From WS-2 sp036507005 (GTDB taxonomy: Bacteria; Eisenbacteria; RBG-16-71-46): a stretch of DNA of 16,897 nucleotides. A program made the position numbers and the translations under genes. The stretch is from assembly GCA_036507005.1 (NCBI GenBank), contig DASXQT010000017.1:1-16897 (forward strand), written 5' to 3'. Every line of letters starts with the position of its first letter. The first letter of the stretch is position 1. The notes under the pieces are model-generated. The model saw only the letters and a list, made by a program, of their open reading frames with translations, ran no database searches and was not told the origin of the DNA. This document shows positions 16,329 to 16,897 of the stretch, piece by piece.

Positions 16329-16897
16329 CTACGCCCGGGCGCGGCGCGCCTCCTCGCGCTTGCGGCTCATGAACTGTGCGCCGAACTCGCGCTCGGCGGC
16401 GTACCGGTTGTGGGCAGAGCACACGAGGCGCAGGTTCTCCACCGTCGACTCACCCCCGCGCGCGACCTGGATCACGTGATCGAACTGGAGAAAGCGGGTC
16501 TCGTCGCAGCGTCTGCCCGCGTCGCTCACGAACGCGCATCGGCCGCCGTCACGCTCGTAGACCGCGCGCCTGACCGCCGCCGGGATGGTGCGAGGTGAAG
16601 CGCTCCCACGCGAGCGACCCGGCCGGGCAGTCGCGCCGAATTTGCGCTTCGCGACCTCGGCCTTTGCGATCCTCATGGCCTCTATGAGCACCTGAGACAA
16701 GTCCCTCGACGGCACCTCGTGGCTCACCAGTGCCCGGAAGTCGTTGTAGAGGTCGAAGGCCTCCTGACCCCAGGTACCCCCGAACCGGTAGCGCCCCGGC
16801 GAGAGCGGTGTCAGCGTCGAGCGCAGCTCGGATGCATCCACTCGCTCCGGAGTGAGTGGGCGCGTGGCGAACGGCGAAGGCGCTTCGGCATGCCTGC
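16329..16897 (-). CDS. HNH endonuclease-family protein, C-terminal part (cut by right edge)
   Basis: About 188 residues are visible; the frame is open past a GTG at 16841 to the window edge, so the true start lies outside. The linker reads PLSPGRYRF-type, then a helical segment (about FDLYNDFRALVSHEVPSRDL) and a KRKFG junction, then the HNH domain: IPAAVRRAVYERDGGRCAFV, FDHVIQVARGGESTVENLRLVC and SAHNRYAAEREFG. The His of FDHV, Asn of ENLR and His of SAHN form the expected HNH triad. The architecture is that of a multi-copy family in high-GC Gram-negatives whose N-terminal half is the type seen at the left edge. It should cut DNA with a divalent metal; its biological role is unknown. Confidence 0.85.
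   Translation of the reverse strand, partial: RHAEAPSPFATRPLTPERVDASELRSTLTPLSPGRYRFGGTWGQEAFDLYNDFRALVSHEVPSRDLSQVLIEAMRIAKAEVAKRKFGATARPGRSRGSASPRTIPAAVRRAVYERDGGRCAFVSDAGRRCDETRFLQFDHVIQVARGGESTVENLRLVCSAHNRYAAEREFGAQFMSRKREEARRARA

Overview
The window is a very GC-rich bacterial chromosomal segment in which almost every gene reads leftward (minus strand). Coding density is high, overlaps between genes are short (ATGA and GTGA type), and GTG or TTG starts are used several times. Three exported proteins carry Sec-type signal peptides. One small secreted protein ends in a FlgD-like Ig domain of the kind common in FCB-group and candidate phylum Eisenbacteria genomes. An HNH endonuclease family typical of such genomes and of myxobacteria is present at both edges. 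I therefore infer a high-GC Gram-negative, possibly Eisenbacteria-like; the phylum is a guess from protein style, not from a marker gene.

Layout from left to right. An N-terminal fragment of an HNH-family protein (1-272, minus) runs off the left edge. A 329-bp divergent intergenic region (273-601) follows, then ygfZ (602-1468), the only plus-strand gene, involved in Fe-S enzyme maintenance. Facing it is a small secreted protein with a FlgD-like C-terminal domain (1496-2044, minus). A 183-bp gap then separates it from a long leftward gene train.

In transcription order (right to left) the train is: an HNH endonuclease C-terminal part (16329 to the right edge), uvrB, a YbaK/ProX-type aminoacyl-tRNA deacylase, nadC, birA, tatC, coaX, a GT-C membrane protein with a TPR tail, an M28 metallopeptidase with PA and PDZ domains, a TolB-like beta-propeller, a second GT-C/TPR paralog, and a divergent groEL.

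Two functional blocks stand out. The first (ybaK to coaX) is housekeeping: tRNA proofreading, NAD synthesis, biotinylation, twin-arginine export and CoA synthesis, with nadC-birA, birA-tatC and tatC-coaX each overlapping. The second (10224 down to 2228) is an envelope-oriented cassette. Two paralogous GT-C proteins flank an exported peptidase and an exported beta-propeller, and the block ends in a solitary GroEL whose usual Gly-Met tail is replaced by an acidic and proline-rich tail. This second block is the most interesting part of the window; its joint function is unknown. I found no tRNA or rRNA gene, CRISPR array or insertion sequence.
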